From NCBI GenBank assembly GCA_029959085.1, contig JARWIR010000002.1:79822224-79886223 (forward strand): a stretch of DNA of 64,000 nt, written 5' to 3'. Position numbers and translations under genes: made by a program. This DNA is from Nemophila menziesii. Lineage: Eukaryota; Streptophyta; Magnoliopsida; Boraginales; Hydrophyllaceae. Positions 1 through 10,954 of the stretch are shown piece after piece (within the stretch, counting starts at the first letter, position 1; the number at the start of each line of letters is the position of its first letter). The notes under the pieces were generated by a model. It did not search any database. It saw only the letters and a program-made list of their open reading frames with translations, and was not told the DNA's origin.

Positions 1-1318
1 TCTTTACGGTTATAATATTGGCTTAAGGACAGGTGTGGATGTATATTTGGTAAATTTGAAGTGAGCTTTTGGCTCTCTCCTCACTTACCATCAACAATGT
101 CCTCGAGCTTGAGTTAACGCTCAAAAAGATGTTCTCACTCACCCATATACGCACTAATTTAGCGTCCCATGTCTACCCACTATAAATAAGATGATTTTCA
201 GAAAATTCCACTTTGCCGGATGTTTTATTCATTCATATTTTTCTTTTTCTTTTCTTTTCTCTTTTTATTTTTTTTTCTTCTTTTTTTTTCACTTTTTTTT
301 TTGTACAGAAGCAAACCGGGTACCCGGTTTTGACGAATCCGGGTTCCCGGTTCCTACTGTATGATTTTTCAAAATTTTTCATTTTTTCTTTCTTTTTCAT
401 TTTTCTTCATTCCCGGCAAAGGGTTACAAGTATATATCATCTGCAATTGTGCTACAATACAAAGCACATCGATCCCTACCCATTTAATTCCCCATATGTG
501 GTCCCACCACCCCAAACTCAAGCTCGAGACATGTCTCAGGATTGTGATTCAAGTGCGGGTCATATGGTCATGCCTAATAATCTAAGGGATAATGGCTTAT
601 ATCGTGGCTACAAAGAAAAGGCTACAGGCTTTAAGTGGGCTAAGACGGATAATAATTAATACAAGGGATAGAAGGCTAAAAAGGCACAAATGGCTAACAA
701 AGAACTGCCCCTATCATTTTCCTAAGTACATAGCTTGTCTTTAGTTCATATCTAGGTGGGTTCTCTACTAATTAGGATTTCACGTTCTACACACCAAACA
801 TATTCCTTGAGTACAAGCTTACTTCATTTGCATTGTTAATTAATTTTTCCTATCAATTACCTATGTTCGCATGCAATTGTAAGTGCGTTTTATATCAATC
901 CCTAAAGTCCACTATTTACTATCATAGATTTATCAAAAGTATGCTTAAAGGGATATTTAAAAATTTCTACAGTCAAACGCAACTCCGAAAATTCTTTTAT
1001 TGAAAGCAAATAAAGCAAATAACACATAAAAACTGGGATGAGGCAACGAACCCCACCCCAAACTCAAAAATGAGTCGTGTCCCCACGACTCGAAAAGACT
1101 CAGTAAAGCATTTAAACTAATATACACTAAGAGGAAAGTTTAGAAAACGTATCTTAACCAGCGCGAGGCTGGTTATCGGTGTTGCGTTCTGGACCTTTAT
1201 CTCGCGTAACAGCATCATAAATCGCGTTTTGAAGTGTATGTACGCCTAGGATTAAATTTCGAAGCAGGTCCAGTTCTTTTGTAACGTTTCCCAAAGTAGC
1301 AATCATCTTCTCCTGATT
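1..1318 (-). other. 3' noncoding region of the Athila-type element
   Basis: No credible coding region is seen. The tract holds two CCGGGT(A/T)CCCGG palindromes (about 313-352), a T-rich stretch (about 235-305), and two copies of CCCCAAACTC (510-519, 1056-1065), whose reverse complement resembles the polypurine tract of the related element at 19546. The LTR should follow to the left of position 1. Confidence 0.6.
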
Positions 1319-2470
1319 CTATTCCAAAACCTGAATCTTCAACTCCAACTCAGGTACAGTTTTCACTTTCTTTGATTGAGGAGTTCTTGGACTTCTTGTA
1401 GCTCGTGTTGCCTCTTCATGGATGTTCTTGATTGTGCTCAAAGCTATACTCACACCAACTGAAACAGTATCAATATCTGTGTCCTTACGCGGAATCCTTG
1501 CGTCTAGACACAACTGAGTAATAGTACAAGGAAACTTTAGATTTTGTTGTTTCATTGGTGATTTCGCGAACCCCATGATTGTATCATAAATGATCTTGGC
1601 AACATCAAATGGTTTCTCCTCCAAAATACACTTAATAACAAATATGTGCTCTTTCTTCAACTCGGAAGTGTGTTTAATACCAAAGAAAGTGGGTATTATG
1701 AAACGAGACCAAACCTTAGCACGAGGTGTCAAATTGCTGCTGTAAAACTGTCCAGGATACCTTTCACCTTCAGGAATTGGGCTAGTCCCATTAATAAGCA
1801 CGGTCCCCCAAAGGGATTCAAAATCAAAAGAAGGGTCATTAAGAGTTTCTTGGAAGGGGCATGTTCCAGAAAAGTTGGGTAGTTTCAATGATTTCCGAAT
1901 ACGTTCAATAGAGAAAGGAACTACCTTTTTGCGGACATCAATGGCATCACGGGAGGTAGCTAAACCTTCGTAAAATTCTCGCACAAAAGTAGGAATAAAC
2001 TCAAGCTTCCTTTCTTGTAACTCTTTCCAACCAAACTTAGCACATGTCACAGCATATTCCTTGTAATCACTACTCATAATACCCTTAGGAAAATTCGTCT
2101 CCTCACCAAATTTCAAAAATTTAATTCTTTCACGAACCTGAGTATTCCAACAAGTGTAAACCCTCTTAGGCTTGTGGGCCCACATCTTCATACGCGGAGG
2201 TTTCGTAACGGGTGCTTCCGGAATCTCTTGTTCAGTTTCTTCCTCAATGTTCTTCGTAATTTCCTCTTCTGGTTCCTTCTCACTTTCAATCTCATCAATC
2301 AATCTTCTCTTTAGACCTGTGATTTCTTTTCTGTTAGAATCAAGCTTAACTTCGTCAATTTTTCGTTTAGGACGCGAATCAGGAATCTCAATAGCTTGTT
2401 CTTGAGAACCACCAATGGTGGTCTTTCTTCTAGGAGCAGTTCTTCGGAAATCACCGGTTCTGTTAGTCAT
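1319..2470 (-). CDS. Athila-type ORF in env position (putative plant transposon protein domain)
   Basis: An open frame of 383 codons lies downstream of pol in the same direction. The first ~120 residues are basic and acidic, low in complexity and probably disordered. From about residue 120 there is a compact segment (KFGWKELQERKLEFIPTFV through AKIIYDTIMGFAKSP) that I recognise as the conserved 'putative plant transposon protein' domain found in Athila-like and related elements. Its biochemical role is unknown. It is often called env-like by position, but I see no convincing signal peptide or membrane segment. The ATG at 2470 is preceded by a GAGTTTGGGG motif (minus strand, 2480-2489). Confidence 0.65.
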   Translation of the reverse strand: MTNRTGDFRRTAPRRKTTIGGSQEQAIEIPDSRPKRKIDEVKLDSNRKEITGLKRRLIDEIESEKEPEEEITKNIEEETEQEIPEAPVTKPPRMKMWAHKPKRVYTCWNTQVRERIKFLKFGEETNFPKGIMSSDYKEYAVTCAKFGWKELQERKLEFIPTFVREFYEGLATSRDAIDVRKKVVPFSIERIRKSLKLPNFSGTCPFQETLNDPSFDFESLWGTVLINGTSPIPEGERYPGQFYSSNLTPRAKVWSRFIIPTFFGIKHTSELKKEHIFVIKCILEEKPFDVAKIIYDTIMGFAKSPMKQQNLKFPCTITQLCLDARIPRKDTDIDTVSVGVSIALSTIKNIHEEATRATRSPRTPQSKKVKTVPELELKIQVLE

Positions 2471-2828
2471 CTCTTTTCACCCCAAACTCAAAACTTCAAA
2501 TAATGAAAAACTTAGGGAAAAGTTTAGAATTTTGATGTTTTGAGGTTTAAGAATTTAAGAACTAGGTGAAATATGAGATGGGTCTTGGTTAATTTGTATG
2601 GGAGAAGAAAGAATTGGGTTTAATTTAAGGAATTGGGTGAAGAATAATCTTGAGAAAAACTAAGGATTTGATGTTATTTTGGAGAGGAGGTGAGTTGATC
2701 TTATGTTTTTGTGGTGAAAGAGGGTAGGATTTGATGATATATAGTGTTTTGGTAGATGAATTTCGGAGGTGGGGAGGCTATTGGTGCGTTTTTAGGTAAA
2801 GACTTGGAAAAGAGGCTAAAAAACTAGG

Positions 2829-3400
2829 TTAAAACACCTCAAAACCGCCTCTCACAGCTTTCAAACCGGGTTCCCGGTTCCGCGTCGCTGTGACGGCGCG
2901 GAAAAATAATTGTGGAGTCTTTTTTTTTTTTTTTTTTTTTTTCAAAACGCACCAAAACGCTGGACCCCAAGACGCGGGGTCAGGGATTTTCTTCGCCGAA
3001 ACCGGGTACCCGGTTCTGTGGAATGCGGGTTCCCGGATTTTCTCGCTGGCGCGAATCAAAAACGCGCCAAAACGCCGCAACTCAAGACGCCGGGTCAGAA
3101 CTTTTGGGTGTTTACAGCTCCGAAACCGGGTACCCGGTTCTGCCAAATGCGGGTACCCGGATTTGTGTCGATGGCGCGAACTAAAACGCACGAAAACGCA
3201 AGCCACCAAGACGCTGGGTCAGGGATTTTCAGAAATCACAGCACCAAAACCGGGTACCCGGTTTTGCCAAATGCGGGTTCCCGGTTCCGACGCTGTGATA
3301 TTACCCAAAAACGCCAAGTGTTGCGTTAAAATGGTTGGTACCAACTCCAAAACCGGGTTCCCGGTTTGTGCGAAACCGGGTTCCCGGTTTCTCCTGGACA
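2829..3400. repeat. Array of CCGGGTACCCGG-type palindromes in ~124-bp units
   Basis: Nine palindromic or near-palindromic motifs of the form AACCGGGTACCCGGTT or AACCGGGTTCCCGGTT occur at about 2863, 2999, 3026, 3123, 3148, 3248, 3272, 3351 and 3373. They fall in pairs about 25 bp apart. The pairs at 2999, 3123 and 3248 are spaced 124-125 bp with similar intervening sequence (AACGC-rich, GACGC-GGGTCAG), so this is a short diverged tandem array. It lies between pol and the extra ORF of the Athila-type element. Two more such motifs are at 313-352. The open frames across it are by-products of the repeats. Confidence 0.8.
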
Positions 3401-3625
3401 TCCAACCAATTTTTCTTCTGTTTTCGCCAAATCGACCCCAAACTCAAGTCCTTTTTACCCCTGAAATCATCAAAAACAGCTACCCTTCCTCATTTCTTAA
3501 TAAAAACAATAAAATTACGAAACTCAAACTAATCTAAATTGCAAAAATGTAAAAAAAACTCAGCTAATATACAAGTAATTGGCTTTTGTTTAACGTCGTT
3601 AAGCTCGACGGGTTACCTCACGCTT

Positions 3626-6600
3626 CTAAGGAGTCTCGAGGAGATACATGACCTCCCCGGGATGTGGATCTTCCGAGCGATTGGTATCTTCACCTCCATG
3701 GTATATCTTCAATCTGTGACCGTTAACCATAAAGGTACGGTTCTCTAGCGGATTTTCTATTTCTATCGCCCCATGAGGTGTAACTTTGGTCACAATGTAT
3801 GGACCTGACCACTTAGATCTTAACTTACCCGGTAAATTGCTGAACTTTGAATTATATTTTAATACTTTTTGCCCCACTTCAAAGTTCTTTGGACGAATCC
3901 GATTGTCATGCCATTTCTTTGTATTTTCTTTGTAAAGTTTAGCATTTTCATAAGCATGCAATCGGAATTCGTCAAGTTCATTAAGCTTCATCATACGATT
4001 CTTTCCGGCTAAGATAGGATCTAAGTTCAACTGCGCAATCGCCCAATAGGCACCCATTTCAAGCTCTAAAGGTAAGTGACAAGCCTTACCATACACCATA
4101 CGATATGGAGATGCACCAACTGGAGTTTTAAACGCAGTTCGATAGGCCCACAACGCATCATCTAACTTCATTGACCAATCTTTTCTTGTAGGACCAACGG
4201 TTTTCTCTAGGATTGACTTGACTTCACGGTTCGAAACTTCAGCTTGACCATTGGATTGTGGATGATACGCAGTAGATACACGGTGTCTGACTCCATATTT
4301 CTCTAGAATAGTCTTCAGATATTTATTAACGAAATGAGATCCTCCATCGCTAATAATCACTCTAGGTGTGCCATGTCTAGTGAAAATATGTGACTTCAAG
4401 AACTTAATCACCACTCGTGAATCATTAGTGGGTAAAGCCACCGCTTCTACCCACTTAGACACATAATCGACAGCCAATAAGATATAGAGGTTACCATTTG
4501 AAGGAACGAAGGGACCCATAAAGTCTATGCCCCACACATCGAATATCTCAACCTCTAACACATTATTACGCGGCATCTCATCCCTCTTAAATATGTTTCC
4601 GGTAAACTGGCATCTCGTACATTTCTTAACATATTCATGACAATCTTTTATAAGAGAAGGCCAGTAAAAACCTGATTGAAATACCTTTGCAGCAGTTCTG
4701 TCTCCTTTGAAATGTCCTCCATATAATGAATCATGGCATCCAGCTATAATGGCTTGAGTCTCTTCCCTTTCCACACATCTTCGTATCATTTGGTCAGCAC
4801 AAACTTTATAGAGGAATGGATCCTCCCAAAAGAACTGTCTAGCACGATGAGCTAACCTCTTTCTTTCTTGATAAGTAGAACCTTCAGGAAAAACACCACT
4901 CACCACTAAATTTGCAATATCTGCATACCACGGAGCCTCATAATCGCGAACAACGAATAAACTCTCATCAGGAAACTCTTCTCTAACTGCTTCAGTACCA
5001 CTATTCATCTCTGAACCCTCTAAACGCGATAGATGATCTGCAACCTGATTCTCACAACCCTTTCTGTCTTTGATCTCTAAATCGAACTCTTGAAGCAATA
5101 ACACCCATCTGATTAACCTTGGTTTCGCATCTTTCTTCTCCATAAGAAATCTGATCGCGGAATGATCTGTATAAACAATAACTTTCGCTCCCAGAAGATA
5201 AGAGCGAAATTTATCAAACGAATAGACAACTGCTAGCAACTCCTTTTCTGTAACTGTGTAATTGATCTGAGCACCACTAAAAGTTTTACTAGCATAGTAA
5301 ATCGAATGAAAAACCTTCTCTTTTCTTTGTCCTAATACAGCTCCCATACACAAATCACTCGCATCACACATAACCTCAAACGGTAAATTCCAATCTGGAG
5401 GTAACACTATAGGAGCAGAAATAAGCTTTTCTTTGATTGCTTTGAAGGCCGTTAAACAAGCTTCATCAAAAAGGAATTTGCAATCCTTTTCGAGTAAGTT
5501 GCATAACTGTTTAGCAATCTTAGAAAAATCCTTAATAAAACGCCTATAAAAGCCAGCATGGCCAAGAAAACTCCTTACCCCTTTAACAGAAACAGGAGGG
5601 GGAAGAGTTTTAATTACCTCTATCTTTGCTCTATCAACCTCTAAACCAACACTCGAAACTTTGTGACCCAGAACAATACCTTCGCGAACCATGAAGTGAC
5701 ACTTCTCCCAGTTGAGCACCAAATCTGTTTCCTTGCATCTCACTAACACTTTCTCCAAGTTATCCAAACATATATCAAAATCATCACCAAACACGGAGAA
5801 ATCATCCATGAACACTTCAAGGAAATTATCTATCATGTCCCAGAAGATGGCCATCATACACCTTTGAAAAGTAGCGGGAGCGTTACACAATCCAAATGGC
5901 ATTCTGCGATATGCAAAAGTACCAAATGGGCATGTAAAGGTAGTCTTATGTTGATCTTCTGGAGCCACGTAAATCTGATTGTACCCGGAGTAACCATCCA
6001 AGAAACAATAATATTCTCTTCCGGCTAATTTGTCTAACATCTGATCAATGAAGGGCAAAGGGAAATGATCTTTTCTGGTGGCCTTGTTCAGCTTTCTGTA
6101 ATCCATGCAAACTCTCCAACCTACTACCGTTCTTGAAGGAATCGCCTCATTTTTATCATTAAGAACTGTTGTAATTCCTCCTTTCTTCGATACACACTGA
6201 ACTGGACTCACCCATTCACTACTCGAAATGGGATAAATAATCCCCGCATCTAAAAGCTTAATCACCTCCTTCTTCACCACATCCTTCATGGCTGGCATTA
6301 ATCTTCTCTGACCTTCAACTGAGCGTGCATTAACATCTTCTAGTATGATTTTGTGTTGACAATAGGATGGACTAATGCCTTTGATGTCAGCAATTGTCCA
6401 ACCTATTGCTTCTTTGTTGGCTCTTAACACACGCAACAGTTTATCTTCTTGAGGACTTGTTAAATTAGCTGAAACAATAACAGGTAGAGTTTCATTAGTA
6501 CCCAAATAAGCATACCTCAAGTGTGCTGGCAATGGTTTTTCTTCCAACTCCGGAGGAGATTCAATTGAAGGTTTCTTTTTAGGAATAATCTCCCCTGGTT

Positions 6601-7555
6601 CTCTCACAGGTTCATAGGCAAGACGCCTATACTTCGGATTTTCAGAATTGAGAGCCGCCACTGTTTCTGTAAGCTCCTCCATCATCTCAGGTGAATCTAA
6701 TGTCAAAGCAGCCTGCAAGATATCATCAAAATTTAAGCAATTAAATACCTCTTGCGATGCTTGCTCTACTACATCCATTCTGAAACAATCCTCCTGAGAA
6801 TCTGGGAATTTCATGGCTCGAAATACATTGAATTTCACTTCCTCATCTTGTATCCTCATCGTTAATTCGCCATTCTCTACATCGATCAATGTCCTCCCTG
6901 TAGCTAGGAAGGGTCTACCCAAAATAATGGGGACATTTCTATCTGCATTGTATTCAAGAATTACGAAATCAACAGGAAATATAAGTGTACCTGCCTTAAC
7001 AAGGACATCCTCAATACGGCCTTCAGGATGAGCAAGAGACCTGTCCGCCATTTGCAAGACCATAGAGGTGGGTCTTGCATTTCCAATTTTAAGCTTATCA
7101 AAGACTGACTTGGGCATCAAGTTGATGCTTGCCCCCAAATCGCATAGCGCCTTTCCCTTCCATTCTTCTCCAATCGATATGGGAATCGTGAAACTCCCCG
7201 GATCAACTAACTTCGGAGGTAATTTACTCTGACAAATCGCACTACACTCTTCAGGAAGGCCAATCATCTCATTATCACAGTAGGGCCTTTTATTAGTGAG
7301 GGCCCTCTTCAAAAACTTCGTATACTTGGGAATATCTCGAATCGCCTCAAGTAACGGAATATTAATACTCAAACCCCTCACTCTATTAAAGAACTTCTGA
7401 AAATCAACCATATCACCCTTTTTCTGAACTCGCGATGGAAACGGTGGTGGAGGTCGATTGCTTACAATTTCATCTCTCTTTTTTGGAATTTCTCTTGGTC
7501 TTTCTATCTCTTCAACCTCACTATCTTTCTCATTCTCTTTCTCTTTCTCACCCAC
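3626..7555 (-). CDS. pol: Athila-type pol polyprotein (protease, RT, RNase H, integrase)
   Basis: Open for 1309 codons. In order: aspartic protease ([13 protein letters not shown], about residue 136); reverse transcriptase with [20 protein letters not shown] and the catalytic FMDDF (about residues 530-600); RNase H with the nucleotide-binding aspartates in MCDASD, then [10 protein letters not shown] and YTDHSA; and an integrase with the HHCC zinc site (ending KKCTRCQ) and a DDE core whose D, D and E fall in [15 protein letters not shown] and the [10 protein letters not shown] stretch. The integrase is followed by a C-terminal region. Together these copy element RNA to DNA and insert it. All catalytic signatures are present, so this protein could be functional, although gag upstream is broken. 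Gag ends in a different frame with a few bases of overlap. Confidence 0.93.
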   Translation of the reverse strand: MGEKEKENEKDSEVEEIERPREIPKKRDEIVSNRPPPPFPSRVQKKGDMVDFQKFFNRVRGLSINIPLLEAIRDIPKYTKFLKRALTNKRPYCDNEMIGLPEECSAICQSKLPPKLVDPGSFTIPISIGEEWKGKALCDLGASINLMPKSVFDKLKIGNARPTSMVLQMADRSLAHPEGRIEDVLVKAGTLIFPVDFVILEYNADRNVPIILGRPFLATGRTLIDVENGELTMRIQDEEVKFNVFRAMKFPDSQEDCFRMDVVEQASQEVFNCLNFDDILQAALTLDSPEMMEELTETVAALNSENPKYRRLAYEPVREPGEIIPKKKPSIESPPELEEKPLPAHLRYAYLGTNETLPVIVSANLTSPQEDKLLRVLRANKEAIGWTIADIKGISPSYCQHKIILEDVNARSVEGQRRLMPAMKDVVKKEVIKLLDAGIIYPISSSEWVSPVQCVSKKGGITTVLNDKNEAIPSRTVVGWRVCMDYRKLNKATRKDHFPLPFIDQMLDKLAGREYYCFLDGYSGYNQIYVAPEDQHKTTFTCPFGTFAYRRMPFGLCNAPATFQRCMMAIFWDMIDNFLEVFMDDFSVFGDDFDICLDNLEKVLVRCKETDLVLNWEKCHFMVREGIVLGHKVSSVGLEVDRAKIEVIKTLPPPVSVKGVRSFLGHAGFYRRFIKDFSKIAKQLCNLLEKDCKFLFDEACLTAFKAIKEKLISAPIVLPPDWNLPFEVMCDASDLCMGAVLGQRKEKVFHSIYYASKTFSGAQINYTVTEKELLAVVYSFDKFRSYLLGAKVIVYTDHSAIRFLMEKKDAKPRLIRWVLLLQEFDLEIKDRKGCENQVADHLSRLEGSEMNSGTEAVREEFPDESLFVVRDYEAPWYADIANLVVSGVFPEGSTYQERKRLAHRARQFFWEDPFLYKVCADQMIRRCVEREETQAIIAGCHDSLYGGHFKGDRTAAKVFQSGFYWPSLIKDCHEYVKKCTRCQFTGNIFKRDEMPRNNVLEVEIFDVWGIDFMGPFVPSNGNLYILLAVDYVSKWVEAVALPTNDSRVVIKFLKSHIFTRHGTPRVIISDGGSHFVNKYLKTILEKYGVRHRVSTAYHPQSNGQAEVSNREVKSILEKTVGPTRKDWSMKLDDALWAYRTAFKTPVGASPYRMVYGKACHLPLELEMGAYWAIAQLNLDPILAGKNRMMKLNELDEFRLHAYENAKLYKENTKKWHDNRIRPKNFEVGQKVLKYNSKFSNLPGKLRSKWSGPYIVTKVTPHGAIEIENPLENRTFMVNGHRLKIYHGGEDTNRSEDPHPGEVMYLLETP

Positions 7556-9259
7556 TTCCTTTTTCTTTTCTTGGGACTTCTTTCTCTTTCATAACGGGAA
7601 AAGGAGGTGGAGGGAGGTTCTTACCACTTCTTAATGTAACAGCCTTGCAATCTTCACGTTGTGTTGGATTTTCCGTATCGCTAGGAAGTTGCCCTTGTGG
7701 ACGCTGATTCAACTGTCTATTAATTTGACTTAGCTGATTCTGGAAAATCTTCATATTCGCTTCAGCTGCGTTCTGACGTTCCAAAGCTTGTGTTTGAAGA
7801 GCAATCAAATTTTCAACGGTTTTCTGAAGGGTAATTACTCCTTCTTGTGGATGGGCAGGTAGAGCTTTCTGGTTTAAATTCTCATCGTAGGTATTCTGAG
7901 GAGCTTGTCTTTGCACATAATTGTTTTGATTCTGTCCTCCTTGATGATTGTTATGTGGTCTTGGATTATAGTTGTTTCCTTGAGGACGCGGCTGATACGC
8001 GTAAGTAGGATTGGCTGCCCCATTAGGATTTGAGTATTGAAACCCAGGATGGTTTCTGTTAGGCTGATATCCATTACCACTTGAATTGAAATTACCTCTA
8101 TTGGACATGAAATTCACTGATTCTTGGTTATTCGGACAACTTTCCTCATCATGATCATCTACCTTACAAATTGACACATATACACCTCTTGTGCAGCATG
8201 CACAGCTACCTTCTTACCCGAAAATCCTTCTTTCACAGCTAGAGTAAGCTGCTTCAATTGTTGCTCTATGGTATTCTGGATCTTATTCTCAAACGTAGCA
8301 ATTTTCTCTTCCATGTCAACATTATTTACTCCCTTAACTGGTGTTCTCACTGAGCTCCACCCAACTTCATTCTTAACTGTTCTCTCTAAAATAATTTTGG
8401 CATGAGCGGGTTGAACTTGAAGAAAACCTGCTCCACATAGCGTATCCAACTTCTCTCTCGAAATTCCATCAAGGCCTCTATAAAAGATCTTTAACTGTTG
8501 TTGTTCTGAAAAGCCATGATTGGGAACTTTACGCAAACACATCTGAAATCTTGTCCAACTCTTACCCACAGTTTCCTCATACTCTTGACGGAATTGTGTC
8601 AATTCTAGTTCAGCATCTAACCTCATGTTACTTGGGTAATACCTGTCAAAGAAAGCAATTTCTAATTGGTCCCAATTGGTAATCCTCGTAGGATCTTGCG
8701 TATCGTGCCATTCACTTGCTCCATCAATGACAAAGAATTTAAAAGTAGCAAAATACATCTGTTCTCATGAAACCCCTTGTGTGATATAAAAATCACATAT
8801 CTGTTTGAATTTCTGTACCGCTCTAAGAGGATCTTCCGATGGTCTTCCGCGAAAATTTCCAAAGTTTTGGAACTGAGCTAGCATACCCGAATCTGGACGG
8901 AATCTCGGAACATCAATATCTGGAGCACCTACTCCTATAGCTGGAGCGCGGAATGGAACTTCTGGAGGGCCATTAGTGAACCACGGATCATGATTCATCA
9001 CTATCTGGACTGGAGGATTAGGATTTAGTGGTTGAACTTGAGGAATAACGCCTGGAGCTAAAGGTTGGCCATTTGCATCTAACTGGCCTTGTCCATTCTG
9101 TTGACCTTGAATAATGATATTCTCCATTCTGTTACTCAATTCTTCTACTTTTAAAGCTTCTCGTTCTCTTCTTCTTCTGTTCGCAAGTCTGATCAACGAT
9201 TCTGGATTACTAAGGATCGGAGGTGTTGGCTCTAGATCCTTGAATAGCCTTCTTCGCAT
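7548..9259 (-). pseudogene. gag: Athila-type gag, broken by a nonsense codon and a frameshift
   Basis: The capsid region begins with a Met at 9259 and reads into the retrotransposon gag domain (SEWHDTQDPTRITNWDQL, then LELTQFRQEYEETVGKSW). A TGA at about 8765-8767 interrupts it in frame. A second break lies at about 8165-8177, where the frame shifts exactly inside the CX2CX4HX4C zinc knuckle (C-KVDD-H-DEES-C), consistent with a one-base deletion. The tail (8177-7548) is Asn/Gln/Pro-rich, which is usual for Athila gag. Gag normally forms the particle and binds element RNA, so this copy should not make a full-length gag. Confidence 0.85.
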
Positions 9260-9370
9260 ACACCAAACCTAAAAACCTGAAAAAGCTAACAAACCAAAAA
9301 GCGTAAAACTGATAAAATAAAATAAATGCACTTATCACTAAAGGATAAACACCGTGGTCACACGCTACCG

Positions 9371-9388
9371 TCCCCGGCAGCGGCGCCA
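9371..9388 (-). other. Primer-binding site of Athila-type element (tRNA-Asp type)
   Basis: On the minus strand the sequence TGGCGCCGCTGCCGGGGA lies six bases inside the LTR end. Apart from one base it is the complement of the 3' end of plant tRNA-Asp, the usual primer for Athila-group elements. It fixes the element orientation and the inner edge of the 5' LTR. Confidence 0.85.
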
Positions 9389-9394
9389 AAAACT

Positions 9395-10954
9395 TGGTGG
9401 TCCTTTGTGTGTTCTAAAAATAAATGCAAATGCTAATCGAACCACAACCGCAAGTGTACGGTTGTCCCAAGTAGTATGTATGATAATACAGATTCGTTCC
9501 AAGGACGGATGGTTGATCACAATGTTTAGCAAGTAGTGATTGATGCACTTATGAAAATAAAAGATAATAAATTGTTTGTTTTGGTTTTGTTTATTAATTC
9601 TAAATAAATGAAAAACAAATAATTAAATGCAAGTAAAAGATAAGACGCAAGTAAAATAAGTGAAAACGCAATATGAGATGTAGTACTTGAGAACGCAAGG
9701 ATCCTCCTAAATTTACTTTCTAATTTATGTTGTTTAAGGACTAAATCAGTCAATTACAATGGTCGGGATTCTAAATTCCTTATACCCCCGGTGGACTATA
9801 AGGCAATCCTAAAGTGTCACTAGTCCCGTCAGGGTAAATATGATCCACCGTTGGATGATTAAAATTTATTACCACTTTGGCCCTAGGATTAACTAAGTTC
9901 GTCAGAATCAATAGTTTTTATCCCAGATTGAACAATTAATTCTGTACCTAAACCCCCCGTCAAGATGATCCACACGCCACATATGTGGAATAGCTTAGAT
10001 ACTAATACCTAATTTTAGTTCGCGACTCTAAAATCAGTAAATAATCATAAATTGTCGAAAAAAGTAAAAGACCTGATTTAATTTAATTTAACAGAAACCC
10101 AAATTCAACATTCGTTATAAAATAAAACTAGGATTCACCCATTGTTTGTTCTCAAGCACTAATGAAAGCTTAGCTCATATTAAAATTAAAAACTAAATTA
10201 AAAGAAATTGAATTCATATTGTTTACAGAATTAAAATACGAAAAGAACCTAATTTCCGGAATTGGAATGACTACGAACGGAGCTATAGACCCACTCCAGC
10301 TCTTGTAGCTTCTTCTTTCTTCCTTCTGTTGCTTCTCTCTGGTGTTTAATCTTGTGGAATGTGAATTGTATGAAAAATAGAAGTCCAGACCTCCTTTTAT
10401 AAGTGCAAATTCGGACTAGGGCTTGGACCAGAAAATAAAAGCCTAATTAAATGTCCAAGCCCACTTTCTAAGCCCAAAATCCCGTAACTGCTGATACACC
10501 TCCACTAAATCGGCTTTTCCCGATGCGTTATGACTCCGATTGACCTCATTCCAGTTGCTAAAGTTCCGTAACTCAATAAGGAATGATTTCTCTTCAAAGG
10601 TCAGCGGCTAAATCATCGCTTAAGCACCTCGAAATCAGCAATCTATGGCCTGGAAAGTGGATTTTCAGCTCTAAAAAATAATATCTTCAGGATTTGTCTT
10701 CAAGTCTTGACTCTAATTCACGATCTTTGACCTTCTCCTCGGATTCCTCTCCTAGCTAACATCTAAAACCTGTAAACTTTACACTAAAAATACCAATATT
10801 ACGCGCAAAAGTTTAATAAATTAAAAATGCTAGAAATAAAAAGGGAATTCCGGATTATTGCATATTTAGTCCAAACGTCTATCAAATTAATTAAATAAAC
10901 ACCAAAAATGATGTCTCCTAAGGGTCTAAAATAAGAACAATTAGGGAGACATCA
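9395..10954 (-). repeat. 5' LTR of Athila-type element (1,560 bp)
   Basis: On the minus strand it begins TGATGTCTCC and ends ACCACCA, directly before the PBS. The plus-strand right end (GGGAGACATCA at 10944-10954) is an imperfect inverted partner of the TGATGTCTCC at about 10909. A TATAAAA box on the minus strand lies at about 10395-10401. Several short stretches (GATGTCTCCTAAGGG, CCCCCGTCA-type motifs) are shared with the LTR at 17953-19542, which is therefore a relative. The flank 10955-10959 (ATAAT) should be one copy of the target duplication. Confidence 0.85.

Larger units (their letters stand above)
1..10954 (-). mobile_element. Athila-type Ty3/gypsy LTR retrotransposon, left end outside window
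   Basis: The order read on the minus strand is 5' LTR (9395-10954), primer-binding site (9371-9388), gag, pol, an extra ORF in the env position, then a long 3' noncoding tract running off the left edge. No second LTR is seen in 1-1318, so the 3' LTR lies outside. Pol domain order protease-RT-RNase H-integrase is the Ty3/gypsy order, and the extra ORF after pol is typical of the Athila group. The right flank at 10955 is the interior of a copia integrase gene, so this element inserted into an older copia element. Gag is broken while pol and the extra ORF are open. Confidence 0.9.

Noticed and set aside
213..659. 148-codon plus-strand open frame
   Set aside because: Phe/Ser-rich translation of a T-rich noncoding tract, antisense to the Athila element.
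2999..3290. Regularly spaced palindromes resembling a CRISPR array
   Set aside because: Spacers are themselves repeated, the context is a plant retrotransposon, and no cas genes exist.
2890..3537. Several overlapping plus-strand open frames
   Set aside because: They run through the palindrome array in three frames with related sequence, which is what a GC-rich tandem repeat gives by chance; they oppose the element's coding strand.
9371..9388. Possible tRNA-Asp gene end
   Set aside because: Only the 18-nt primer-binding complement is present; there is no cloverleaf.
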